A stretch of DNA of 37,338 nt from Candidatus Achromatium palustre (GTDB lineage: Bacteria > Pseudomonadota > Gammaproteobacteria > Chromatiales > Chromatiaceae), in the NCBI GenBank assembly GCA_001044195.1, contig LFCU01000037.1, forward strand, positions 1-37,338, in the 5' to 3' direction. A program made the translations under genes and the position numbers. This document shows, piece by piece, positions 15,541-24,211 of this stretch (the stretch's first letter is position 1; each line of letters begins with the position of its first letter). The notes under the pieces were generated by a model that saw only the letters and a program-made list of their open reading frames with translations, ran no database searches and was not told the origin of the DNA.

Positions 15541-16576
15541 CAATACATTTTGGATCAAATTGTTTGCCCTGTTGTTGGACTAATGAATCTACCGATTCCT
15601 TGTGAGGCAATGCCTGTTTATAAGGACGTGCCGAACGGCTAGAATCATATACATCAGCAACGGCCATCAAACGTGCAGCCAAAGGAATAGCCTCGCCCTG
15701 CAAACCATCAGGATATCCATTACCATCCCAATGTTCATGATGATGTCGCGTAATTTGGGAGCTATATAATAATAAGGGATTATCTGCATCGACATCACGG
15801 CGGATTTTTTCTAAGATGGTATGGCCACGAGTAGTATGAGTCTGCATGATCTTTAATTCATCTGTAGTGAGTCGATCTGGCTTGAGTAGGATATGTTCTG
15901 GTATTGCAATCTTGCCTATGTCATGTAATGAGGCAGCTTGAGCCATTTGCTCAACTGCCATAGTGTCTAATTCAGTCTCATAACGATTATTTTGCACCAG
16001 CCAGTGTCCAAGACAACGTACATATTCTTGAGTGCGTCGAATATGGTTACTAGTTTCTTCATCCCGAAATTCAGCTAAATCTATGATGACCTGTATAGTA
16101 GCGGTTTGTAATTGCAGTACTTGTTGAACACGGCGTTGCACTTCTTGCTGCATCCAGGCACTTTGGTCTTGTAGAAAATCTTGCCAATTTTTTATCTGGA
16201 GATGAGTTTTAACTCTTGCTAAAGTAGTGGGAAAAGATAGCGGTTTATGGAGGTAATCCACGGCTCCTACTGCAAAACCTTGTTGTTCATATTCTAGGCT
16301 TAAAGGTTCTGGAACCATTAGAATAATTGGAATCTTTACTGTAGTTGGATGTGCTTTGAGGCGGCGACAGATCTCTAAGCTGTCTATATCGGGTAGTGCT
16401 GTGTCTAATAATATCAAATCAGGCGGAGCTGTGATTGCTAATTCTAGAGCTTTGTTACCACAGCTAGCCATTTTTACTCGATACGATTTTTTGAGTATTT
16501 GATTCAAAATATTAAGATTGGTTGGGATGCTGTCTACCACCATAATGGTGGGACGATCTAAGTATGCATAATGCAT
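15476..16576 (-). CDS. Response regulator with HD-GYP cyclic-di-GMP phosphodiesterase domain
   Basis: A 366-residue regulator. The receiver domain (about 8-125) has the phosphoacceptor in LILLDTALPD; the usual acidic pair is VDS rather than VDD. A short linker helix leads to the HD-GYP domain (about 165-350) with RDEETSNHIRR, SLHDIGKIAIP, HHEHWDGNGYPDGLQGE and the closing MAVADVYDSSRSARPYK. These metal ligands indicate an active cyclic-di-GMP (to GMP) phosphodiesterase. The ATG at 16576 has AAGGA six bases upstream; the TTG at 16582 would touch that site and is unlikely. The kinase gene ends three bases earlier, so the two are coupled and probably cognate. Confidence 0.93.
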   Translation of the reverse strand: MHYAYLDRPTIMVVDSIPTNLNILNQILKKSYRVKMASCGNKALELAITAPPDLILLDTALPDIDSLEICRRLKAHPTTVKIPIILMVPEPLSLEYEQQGFAVGAVDYLHKPLSFPTTLARVKTHLQIKNWQDFLQDQSAWMQQEVQRRVQQVLQLQTATIQVIIDLAEFRDEETSNHIRRTQEYVRCLGHWLVQNNRYETELDTMAVEQMAQAASLHDIGKIAIPEHILLKPDRLTTDELKIMQTHTTRGHTILEKIRRDVDADNPLLLYSSQITRHHHEHWDGNGYPDGLQGEAIPLAARLMAVADVYDSSRSARPYKQALPHKESVDSLVQQQGKQFDPKCIEAFLNLESKIQIIADQFVDGT

Positions 16577-16578
16577 GG

Positions 16579-19188
16579 TCAATCCTTTGATTCCATTAAT
16601 AATTCTAGGGCTGTATTAAAATCAAATTGTTGTAGAGCCTGGTTAGTTTTCTGCATAGTATTAAATGGTAGTATTTGGGCAAATGTTGCTTGATTGTGAT
16701 TCCAGAGTTCTAAAGCGTCGGTATCGCCTTCAGAAAGCAATTGTTGTATATAATTTTTAAGGTGTTCTGGATCAATTATTGGCGGTATTAATGCATCTTG
16801 TGGTGTTACAACTATGGTGCGCAATCCATCAATAATGGGACTGAGGGTTTTGATGAGATCTGGTAACATTCCAAAGGTACTAAGGTTATGTGTTGTGGCT
16901 GCTTGTTCTAAAGTTGCAGCTACAGTTCCAACTTTTTCCATGCCTAAGGTAGATGCTAAACTTTTTAGGGTATGGGCTATGCGAGTGGCCTGTTTCCAAT
17001 CAGATGTTTCGAGTGTAGTTCGTAATTTGGAGATAACGTCTTGATATTCATCATAAAAACTATTTAATAATTCAATATATAATTCTGAATCACCTTCACA
17101 ATATAATAACCCTTGTTGGGTATTTAGACCTGGGATAGTTGCTAATTTAGCGTTGATGCTATCTGTAGATTGGGTTGGTGGCTCTATCGACGACCCAACA
17201 TCCTCCATCAAAACGTTTTTTAGTGGCTGATAATAATTGCCTAATAAAGCAAACAAACTTTGGGGTGCAAATGGCTTAGTTAGATAATCATTAAAGCCTA
17301 ATGCTAAACCACGCTGCCGTTCTTCTGTTAAAGCCCTAGCAGTCATAGCGATAATCGGCAATTTAGTATAGCGTGAATCAGAGCGTAATCTTTGAGTAGC
17401 CTCATATCCATCCATAACTGGCATCTGAATGTCCATTAATACTAGGGCATAATGATCAGGGTCTTTATTATTTATAATCTCTATGGCTTCTGCGCCATTG
17501 TTAGCAACATCTGCTATAACTTTACATTTTTTTAATAGTTCTAGTGCCAAATATTGATTAACGCTATTATCTTCTACTAGCAATATGTGCATTCCTAAAT
17601 ATGCTGTAGACGGTAGGAATGTAGAATTGCCAGGTGTTGCCACAATCTGCACTGAAGGCGACAAAGCCGCCATCAACGCGCTTGGTAAGCTTGGTTTAAT
17701 AAGAATAGATTTAATTGCAAACTCTTGAAGCTGGTTTTGAAATTGGTCAAGATTATAAGCTGAAATGACAATGATCCGTTTAGGTAATGGAATTTTTTTA
17801 AGGTTTAGAGTTTGCAACAACCTATATCCATCTAAACCAGGCATAATCCAATTGACAAACAGCACATCATAAACAGTTCCAACATTTCCAACCGTCTGAA
17901 GATGATTAATAGCTGTATTACCATCCGCATAGCTTTCTATATCAGTAATCCCAAGCAGCTCAAGTAGGCTTACTAAACTCAAGCGAGCTGGTTTGTAATG
18001 ATCAACAATCAAGACTCGTAGTTTAGTAATCTCAGCTTCAATACAACGATTATAATCATCAGGTCGATTTACTTGGGGAGCTATAGCAAAGGAAATCGTA
18101 AAATAAAAGGTAGAACCCTGCTGCAACGAACTCTTAACTATAATCTGCCCGCCCATAAGCTCTACCAAATGCTTAGAAATAGCTAAACCTAAACCGGTAC
18201 CACCATATTTACGAGTTGTAGAATTACTAGCCTGAATAAATTCTTGAAATACATTGGTCTTCTGTTGATAAGTCATACCAACCCCGGTATCTTCAACACC
18301 AAATTCCAGAACCACTTGTTGTTTTGTCAAACACTTTTGAATAATCACAAGCCGCACATGGCCATTAGAGGTAAATTTAATACCATTAGATAATAGATTA
18401 GATAACACTTGGCCTAAACGTAGCGGATCACCTAGTAATTCTTGCTTATTACAAAGAATATTTTGCATTCCATGAGCTTCAAATAATAATTCGATGCCCT
18501 TATCTTGAGCTTTTTGGCGTACAATAGAAAAAGCATCGTTAATGACCTGCTCTAATTGAAACTTACTTCTTTCCAAAGAGAGTTTGCCAGCTTCTACCTT
18601 AGAAAAATCTAAGATATCATTCAGAAGCTTCAGTAAGGATTTGGATGCCGTTTCGATCTCAAGCAGATAGCTACGTTGTTTGGGATCAACAGCAGTATCT
18701 AGTGCTAAATATGTCATGCCCACAATGGCATTCATAGGGGTACGAATTTCATGAGACATATTAGCTAAGAAGCGTTTGGAATGGTTAGCAGCTTCAGCTT
18801 GGAGGCGAGCGGCTTCTAGGGCTTGTTGGACTTGCGTATGGTTTTGGGTGTCTTCTATAATGATTTGTTTAAGGTCATTCTGTATTTTTAATAATCCTTG
18901 GATTAAATTAAATAAAGCAAACGGCGAAATTGTTATGGTTGGAATATATTCAGTGCTGTTTTTGAGGCGTGGAATTTGAGCATTTATGGCTTGAATCTGT
19001 TTGATTATATTTAAACTATAGATATGTATAGTTAATATAGTGCTGATAAAAAATCCACTGCCACCAAGTAAGAGGAAGAAATTAGGTTTTCCATAAATAT
19101 ACCAATTGAGTAATACAGCACCAACAGTACCACCAAGCAAGAGAAATATAGCAACTATTAGTATGGGTAAAAAACGATTTGGAATCAC
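16579..19188 (-). CDS. Hybrid sensor histidine kinase (HisKA-HATPase-REC-REC-HPt)
   Basis: An 869-residue inner-membrane kinase if started at the GTG at 19188, which has GAGG six bases upstream. The upstream ATG at 19284 would add 32 residues that merely translate a dispersed repeat. Two membrane helices (about 5-60) have a very short loop. HisKA carries His146 in [13 protein letters not shown]. The ATPase domain has [15 protein letters not shown] and GTGLGL. The first receiver (about 390-505) is degenerate: the phosphoacceptor is Asn446 (VNWIMPG) and the acidic pair is DH. The second (about 540-655) is canonical, with Asp586 in LMDIQMP. A C-terminal HPt has His739 ([12 protein letters not shown]). 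The phosphorelay likely runs His146-Asp586-His739 to the adjacent HD-GYP regulator. Confidence 0.93.
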   Translation of the reverse strand: MIPNRFLPILIVAIFLLLGGTVGAVLLNWYIYGKPNFFLLLGGSGFFISTILTIHIYSLNIIKQIQAINAQIPRLKNSTEYIPTITISPFALFNLIQGLLKIQNDLKQIIIEDTQNHTQVQQALEAARLQAEAANHSKRFLANMSHEIRTPMNAIVGMTYLALDTAVDPKQRSYLLEIETASKSLLKLLNDILDFSKVEAGKLSLERSKFQLEQVINDAFSIVRQKAQDKGIELLFEAHGMQNILCNKQELLGDPLRLGQVLSNLLSNGIKFTSNGHVRLVIIQKCLTKQQVVLEFGVEDTGVGMTYQQKTNVFQEFIQASNSTTRKYGGTGLGLAISKHLVELMGGQIIVKSSLQQGSTFYFTISFAIAPQVNRPDDYNRCIEAEITKLRVLIVDHYKPARLSLVSLLELLGITDIESYADGNTAINHLQTVGNVGTVYDVLFVNWIMPGLDGYRLLQTLNLKKIPLPKRIIVISAYNLDQFQNQLQEFAIKSILIKPSLPSALMAALSPSVQIVATPGNSTFLPSTAYLGMHILLVEDNSVNQYLALELLKKCKVIADVANNGAEAIEIINNKDPDHYALVLMDIQMPVMDGYEATQRLRSDSRYTKLPIIAMTARALTEERQRGLALGFNDYLTKPFAPQSLFALLGNYYQPLKNVLMEDVGSSIEPPTQSTDSINAKLATIPGLNTQQGLLYCEGDSELYIELLNSFYDEYQDVISKLRTTLETSDWKQATRIAHTLKSLASTLGMEKVGTVAATLEQAATTHNLSTFGMLPDLIKTLSPIIDGLRTIVVTPQDALIPPIIDPEHLKNYIQQLLSEGDTDALELWNHNQATFAQILPFNTMQKTNQALQQFDFNTALELLMESKD

Positions 19189-19206
19189 AAAAGACCTCAA
19201 TTTTGT

Positions 19207-19273
19207 AAGTAGGGTGGGTACCGCGTACCTTTTCCATTTAAGGTGTGTGGTGCGCTTTAGCGTGACCCTACTT
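19207..19273 (+). repeat. Dispersed palindromic repeat between alr and the kinase gene
   Basis: AAGTAGGGT at 19207-19215 pairs with ACCCTACTT at 19265-19273, with a GGTAC/GTACC hairpin inside. It belongs to the AGTAGGGTGCGC repeat class seen at 14547, 15428 and 35579. Translating it gives the spurious N-terminal extension of the kinase. Confidence 0.75.
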
Positions 19274-19285
19274 GGCTGGAGCATG

Positions 19286-20371
19286 TTAATTAATATAAAT
19301 CCGTTGGACCCTATTAGTAATACCAGTTACTAATTGATAAACAATAGTATTAGCACAAGAGGCTATCTCTTCAGTTGGCAATTCTTGGCCCCATAATAAA
19401 GCCTCAGTACCAATCGGTGGTATTTTTGGTACCCCCCGTAGATCAACACTAATCATATCCATAGAAACACGACCTATTAACGGTACTCTCTGTCCTGCTA
19501 ATAATATTGGGGTACCAGTTTGGGCATGACGTGGATACCCATCCCCATATCCAATACCTATAACCCCGACAGGCATGGTTTCAGGACAAACATACGTTCC
19601 ACTATAACCAATAGCAGCACCAGCTTTACACTGATATACTGAAATAAGTGGCGCACATAGATTCATAACTGGAATTAAATTTCGCTGTGCTCCTATTTCA
19701 TCTTGGAAAGGAGAGAGTCCATATAACATCAGGCCAGGACGTACCCAATCGGTTCGAGCAGCTTCCCAGCCTAGCAAACCCGCTGAATTACCAATACTTA
19801 AGCGACATTTATTTGCCCCTGGTATAGCTTGTATCCTTTGACATTGTTGCGTTGTTGTAGGATCAAACAGATCATCTGCATTGGCTAAGTGCGTCATCAA
19901 TCCAGGATGTCCTCGTATTGCTGGATAATGACTCAGCTCTTGTAGCCACGGAGCGGCTTCAAAATGTGCAAAACCTAAGCGATTCATGCCAGTATTTACT
20001 TTTAGCCAAATCCTGATGGTTTTATCAGTGTGAAAGTTTTTTAGGATATGGGCTTGTGCTATATTATGCACTGCTATTTCGCAATCTAAATCTATAGCTG
20101 CTTGTAAATCTGATTCAGTATATACGCCACCCATGATCAATATAGGGCGTTGTTCACCAGCAGCTCGTAATGATTGGGCTTCACTAAAACGAGCTACTGC
20201 TAATCCATCAGGGGTAATAGCCTTGGATATTTCAAATGCTCCATGCCCATAAGCATCAGCTTTTACTACTGCCCAAATTTTGCTATTAGGTGCTACGATG
20301 CGCACTTGGGCCAAATTATGGCGTAATGCAGCACGGTCGATTATAGCTGTAGGGACAAAATCATGGAGCAT
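19286..20371 (-). CDS. alr: Alanine racemase, biosynthetic
   Basis: A PLP enzyme making D-alanine for peptidoglycan. At 361 residues it has the family length. The PLP-lysine motif is seen as [15 protein letters not shown] near the N-terminus, the substrate-side region as [10 protein letters not shown], and the second catalytic Tyr region as AAIGYSGTY, followed by IGYGDGYPR and the [12 protein letters not shown] dimer/active-site motif. The ATG at 20371 is preceded by GGAG at good spacing and matches the family N-terminus; an upstream GTG at 20395 is possible. The start overlaps the end of dnaB by 11 bases, the frequent dnaB-alr gene pair of gammaproteobacteria. Confidence 0.96.
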   Translation of the reverse strand: MLHDFVPTAIIDRAALRHNLAQVRIVAPNSKIWAVVKADAYGHGAFEISKAITPDGLAVARFSEAQSLRAAGEQRPILIMGGVYTESDLQAAIDLDCEIAVHNIAQAHILKNFHTDKTIRIWLKVNTGMNRLGFAHFEAAPWLQELSHYPAIRGHPGLMTHLANADDLFDPTTTQQCQRIQAIPGANKCRLSIGNSAGLLGWEAARTDWVRPGLMLYGLSPFQDEIGAQRNLIPVMNLCAPLISVYQCKAGAAIGYSGTYVCPETMPVGVIGIGYGDGYPRHAQTGTPILLAGQRVPLIGRVSMDMISVDLRGVPKIPPIGTEALLWGQELPTEEIASCANTIVYQLVTGITNRVQRIYIN

Positions 20372-23057
20372 AGCCTGCTCCATATACAGCCTCACTATAA
20401 TTTTCGAATTTAGTATATTCTCCTAAAAAAGTTAGTTTTACGGTTCCAGTAGGCCCGTTGCGTTGTTTGCTTATAATAATCTCAGCTATGCCCTTATCTG
20501 TACTTTCTTCATTATAGACTTCATCTCGATAAATAAAAGCTATTAAATCTGCATCTTGTTCTAAGCTACCTGAATTATGGGATACGATGCCATTTGCAAT
20601 CCAATTGCCAGTATCTGGTACGGTTAAGTCAAATACTTCTTCTACCTTATCTGGTTTGATCTCTAATATTCGATCCCAAAACAGATCATTGTTACATGCT
20701 TGCCGTAGTTCATCGTCATCCAATATTTTAGCGTATTCCGCTAAAATTGAACGTGATGGCGCAAACTTAAAGTGTGAAGAACCGCCATAACTAGTGCCAC
20801 GTAGATTAGCCATTTTGCGTTGAGATATTCCACAAATGCGCATACGCTTTTTAATTTGATCAAAGATTTCATTAGGTATGGTGTCTACATTAGTATTAGA
20901 TTTTAGGTTTGTAAGCCGCTTCTTTAAGTGCTCTGCCTGGAAAACACGGGGGCCAAAGGCACCAACTTGAGTTAGAAAAATCTTTTGCATTTCTACACCT
21001 GATACGACCACCATGTAACCAGGACGATAACCTTGTTTCTGAGTTTTGTGAATACGGGCAATGATGCCTAGTCGTTGTAATAGCAATGTTACATCTGAGG
21101 CTAATTGTGGTGAGTTAGTAGAAAAATGAATAACATTTCCCCCTTTTTTCTCATTTTTGCAGACAACTATAGTTCCATCTGTAGCCCAAAGATGTTTCAA
21201 CAATATAGCTATTTGGCAATCAGCAAGCCGAAAGGCTGCTTCAGGAATTTTCTTTTCGTAGGATCTACAACCAAATATGCCAAGGTTACGCAACCATTTA
21301 TTTATGCCAGCATGGTGCCAACGATTGCTATGATTATTAATTACTAACTGATGCCAATTTCTCCGTCCTTTGATACGACGAACAGTGCAACCAAATTCTT
21401 GTATCGCTGCCTGTCTAACAATTTCGGAGTTGGCTTCCGATTCTGTAGAATAACGCATAGGTTGACCGTATAGGAAACTGCCATCCCCTATCATCTGTCC
21501 CAATAATGCTACTCGTAAATCAGGCCATACTTCTGGATTTATAGGTTCAGGAATTTTGCGTATAATGGCAACTCGATCCCCAGTTTTTAGTTTATCACAA
21601 GTAATCCAACCTTGACCGCTTAATAATAGATGGTTTGCTGTAGCTCTGATACTACGACCCGTAGCTAAGGAAATTTCCAACACTGGTTTGCGGCCCACAG
21701 TCCACACCTGATCACTTATAGACACTTGACATCTTTGTTGTCTATCTAAGCTGAACAATTTCGGACGTTCTCCAACAAGATCACGAATTGGTATAGGACG
21801 ACCATCAGCCAGTATTACTCGTGTATCTCCTGTTACGCATTCCCTAAGATCTGACATCACAGGCCGTTTATTAGTGCGTTGTTCTAAGCTACGATTCAAT
21901 TGAGAAAGTGCTATAACCGGTACATTAAGTTCTCTAGCCAATAATTTTAAAGCTCGTGAAATGGCTGAAATCTCGGCATTTCGATTTTCTCCGGTTTTAG
22001 CAACTTGCATCAATTGCAAATAATCTATAACTATCAGGGCTAGATCTTTTTGTTCATGTTTGAGGCGACGCGCCCGTGCTCGTAAATCAATAGGGCTTAA
22101 AGATGCCGTATCGTCAATAAATAACGGTACTTCAGTCATTTGTTTGATTGCATTTGTAAAACGTGGCCATTCATCTTCATTTAGCTGCCCGGTGCGGACA
22201 TGTTGTTGATTAATGCGGCCTACTGTTGATATAAGACGCATCACTAAGGCTTCAGCAGGCATTTCCAGACTAAATATAGCTACTGTTCGTTGCAATTTCA
22301 TCGCTACATGCGCCGCAATTCCTAAGGCATAAGAGGTCTTACCCATAGAGGGACGGCCTGCTACTATGATGAGATCCGCAGGTTGTAGCCCTGATGTTTT
22401 TTCGTCAAAGTCGGTATATCCTGTAGCTAGTCCAGTGATAGTGTCTTGAGACTCAAACAGGGTTTCAATCTGGTTAAGGGTTTTTTTGAGTAAAATTTTT
22501 AAGGGTTGAAAACCACCGCTACTATGTGAGATGTTATCGGCTATCTCAAAAACCTTGCGTTCTGCAGCGTCTAAAAGTTCGGTAACTTCACGACCCTTAG
22601 GTTGATAAGCCTCATTAGCGATGTCAATACCAACACTAATCATTTGACGCAGTATCGAAGTTTCTCTAATAATCTTAGCGTAAGCTAGACTATTAATCGC
22701 CGTAGGAGTGTTACGATTAATAGCTATTAGGTAATCAGTACCACCTACAGTATCTAATTCACTGCGTCGTTCTAAATTTTCTGAGAGTGTGACAACATCA
22801 ATTGGTTGGTTATCTTCAGCCATTTGGGCTATGGCTTGGAAGATGATACGGTGTTCTTTGCGATAAAAATCCTCGGCATTTACTTGATCGGCTATTTGAT
22901 TCCAAACTTCATTGTCGAGCATTAAAGCTCCTAACAATGATTGCTCAGCATGTACAGAATAAGGTGGCATCCGTAATGCATCTGAATATGCAGTTAATTC
23001 TGGTTGTATATTTTGTGGTGAGGTAATTAATGATGCTGCATCGATTAATTCGGGCAT
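20361..23057 (-). CDS. dnaB: Replicative DNA helicase DnaB with embedded intein
   Basis: The 898-residue precursor contains a 422-residue intein (residues 407-828). Excision leaves a 476-residue helicase of normal length. Extein features: the N-terminal primase-interacting domain (about 30-130, PPYSVHAEQSLLGALM), Walker A GRPSMGKT, LALIVIDYLQLM (Walker B) and, after the intein, SGSLEQDADLIAFIYRDEVY. The intein splits the conserved DLRE/SGS...QDAD motif, which lies in the ATPase core, so replication depends on splicing. The helicase unwinds the fork as a hexamer. The gene overlaps alr at its 3' end. No strong ribosome binding site is seen before the ATG. Confidence 0.97.
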   Translation of the reverse strand: MPELIDAASLITSPQNIQPELTAYSDALRMPPYSVHAEQSLLGALMLDNEVWNQIADQVNAEDFYRKEHRIIFQAIAQMAEDNQPIDVVTLSENLERRSELDTVGGTDYLIAINRNTPTAINSLAYAKIIRETSILRQMISVGIDIANEAYQPKGREVTELLDAAERKVFEIADNISHSSGGFQPLKILLKKTLNQIETLFESQDTITGLATGYTDFDEKTSGLQPADLIIVAGRPSMGKTSYALGIAAHVAMKLQRTVAIFSLEMPAEALVMRLISTVGRINQQHVRTGQLNEDEWPRFTNAIKQMTEVPLFIDDTASLSPIDLRARARRLKHEQKDLALIVIDYLQLMQVAKTGENRNAEISAISRALKLLARELNVPVIALSQLNRSLEQRTNKRPVMSDLRECVTGDTRVILADGRPIPIRDLVGERPKLFSLDRQQRCQVSISDQVWTVGRKPVLEISLATGRSIRATANHLLLSGQGWITCDKLKTGDRVAIIRKIPEPINPEVWPDLRVALLGQMIGDGSFLYGQPMRYSTESEANSEIVRQAAIQEFGCTVRRIKGRRNWHQLVINNHSNRWHHAGINKWLRNLGIFGCRSYEKKIPEAAFRLADCQIAILLKHLWATDGTIVVCKNEKKGGNVIHFSTNSPQLASDVTLLLQRLGIIARIHKTQKQGYRPGYMVVVSGVEMQKIFLTQVGAFGPRVFQAEHLKKRLTNLKSNTNVDTIPNEIFDQIKKRMRICGISQRKMANLRGTSYGGSSHFKFAPSRSILAEYAKILDDDELRQACNNDLFWDRILEIKPDKVEEVFDLTVPDTGNWIANGIVSHNSGSLEQDADLIAFIYRDEVYNEESTDKGIAEIIISKQRNGPTGTVKLTFLGEYTKFENYSEAVYGAGYAP
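20574..21839 (-). mobile_element. DnaB intein with LAGLIDADG homing endonuclease
   Basis: The splice junctions are clear: it starts with Cys (residue 407, CVTGDTRVILADG) and ends VSHN (residue 828) followed by Ser. The block B TANH motif is at 473-476. The endonuclease has two LAGLIDADG-type helices, LLGQMIGDGSF (about 518-528) and LLKHLWATDGTI (about 613-624 or slightly later); each keeps its acidic Asp, so both the splicing and homing parts look intact. The insertion is between DLRE and SGSLEQ of the host protein. As I recall, the Synechocystis DnaB intein sits two residues later, so this would be a neighbouring but distinct site. Confidence 0.92.
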
Positions 23058-23171
23058 GGTAGTAGGTTTAAACCGCTATTTTTTTAAAATTGGGTTGTGG
23101 TCTAAAGTTTAGTGATATGATATGCTATATAGATAACAATAAACAGAAATTATAATATTGTAGGGTTTAAA

Positions 23172-24185
23172 ATGCGCCCCAAAACTTGTTGGACTCCTTT
23201 TATACTTGCCATAACTATAATATTAATTTGGCCTAGATTTTTATGGTCTAATGAAAGCTCAGAGACAACTCAACAATTTGATATCCAAATGGTGGTATGG
23301 CGTGGCGTTACTGATGCTGAAACTGCATTTATAAAAACGGTGCAAAAACTTGGTTTAGCGAAAACAGTACCAGTATGGGACGCAGCCCAAGATATAAATC
23401 GGCTTAAAACTATTAAACACCAGATTGCCGCCAAACCACCACAATTGTTATATCTCTTTGGCACCACAGTTACTCTAGCCTTTGCAGGTACCGTGCATAG
23501 ACCAGAAACTAGCTTACAGCACATCCATAAACTGTTTAATATTGTAGCAGATCCCGTAGGCAGTAATATCACTACAGATTATGGCCCAACTAGACGTAAT
23601 CTAACTGGCATTTCACACACAGTACCATTACCAGTACAGGCTAAAATCATCAGTAGCCTTAAAGTAAACAATATCGCGGCCCTATTTAATCCCGCCGAAT
23701 ATAATTCCATTACTACCTTAAAAACACTTAAAACTTACCTTGACAAAAACAACATCTGTCTCACTAAATTTCCAATATTTAATGAACAGCAATACAAAGC
23801 ACGAGATTGGGCAATATTGGCTCAAAAGTTACATAAGGCTAAGATTGATCTAGTATATTTGCCTTCTGACTCTTTAGTTATATCTCATGCTCAGGCGATT
23901 GTTACTGCGGTACATAATGTTGGCTTGCCTACTTTTTCAGCCACTGAGGCTCCTATTAACAAAGCAGGTGCGTTAATGGGAGTGATTAGCCATTATGCTA
24001 CAGCTGGACATCATGCAGGATATATTGCAGAACGCATATTACGCCACCATACCCCAATCCATACAATCCCAATAGCAACACCAAAGCATTATCTATTTTT
24101 GGTAAATAAAACCAGTATGAGAAGACTAAAATATTATCCACCAATCCCATTATTACAATTTGCTGAATTTGTAACAGTACGGTAG
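23172..24185 (+). CDS. ABC-type periplasmic substrate-binding protein
   Basis: A 337-residue exported protein of the ABC_sub_bind/TrpX-like family. A signal peptide covers about 1-26 (FILAITIILIWPRFLWS). Two alpha/beta lobes follow: the first includes LLYLFGTTVTLAFAG and the motif LTGISHTVPLPVQ, the second AALFNPAEYNS, IDLVYLPSDSLVISHA and the family signature GLPTFSATEAPINKAGALMGVISHYATAGHHAGYIAERIL. No ABC permease or ATPase lies next to it. Its partner may be the convergent PAS/GGDEF/EAL gene, since orphan members of this family often sit beside sensor proteins and may deliver a ligand signal. The two stops are 26 bases apart. The ligand is unknown. Confidence 0.85.
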   Translation: MRPKTCWTPFILAITIILIWPRFLWSNESSETTQQFDIQMVVWRGVTDAETAFIKTVQKLGLAKTVPVWDAAQDINRLKTIKHQIAAKPPQLLYLFGTTVTLAFAGTVHRPETSLQHIHKLFNIVADPVGSNITTDYGPTRRNLTGISHTVPLPVQAKIISSLKVNNIAALFNPAEYNSITTLKTLKTYLDKNNICLTKFPIFNEQQYKARDWAILAQKLHKAKIDLVYLPSDSLVISHAQAIVTAVHNVGLPTFSATEAPINKAGALMGVISHYATAGHHAGYIAERILRHHTPIHTIPIATPKHYLFLVNKTSMRRLKYYPPIPLLQFAEFVTVR

Positions 24186-24188
24186 ATG

Positions 24189-24211
24189 CGGCACTGGTTC
24201 AGTATAATTCA
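24189..24211 (-). repeat. Solo end of a family A miniature element
   Basis: CGGCACTGGTTCAGTATAATTCAT matches the left end of the element at 9789-9811, including the bases beyond the terminal repeat. It fills the gap between two convergent genes. Only this end is present. Confidence 0.6.
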
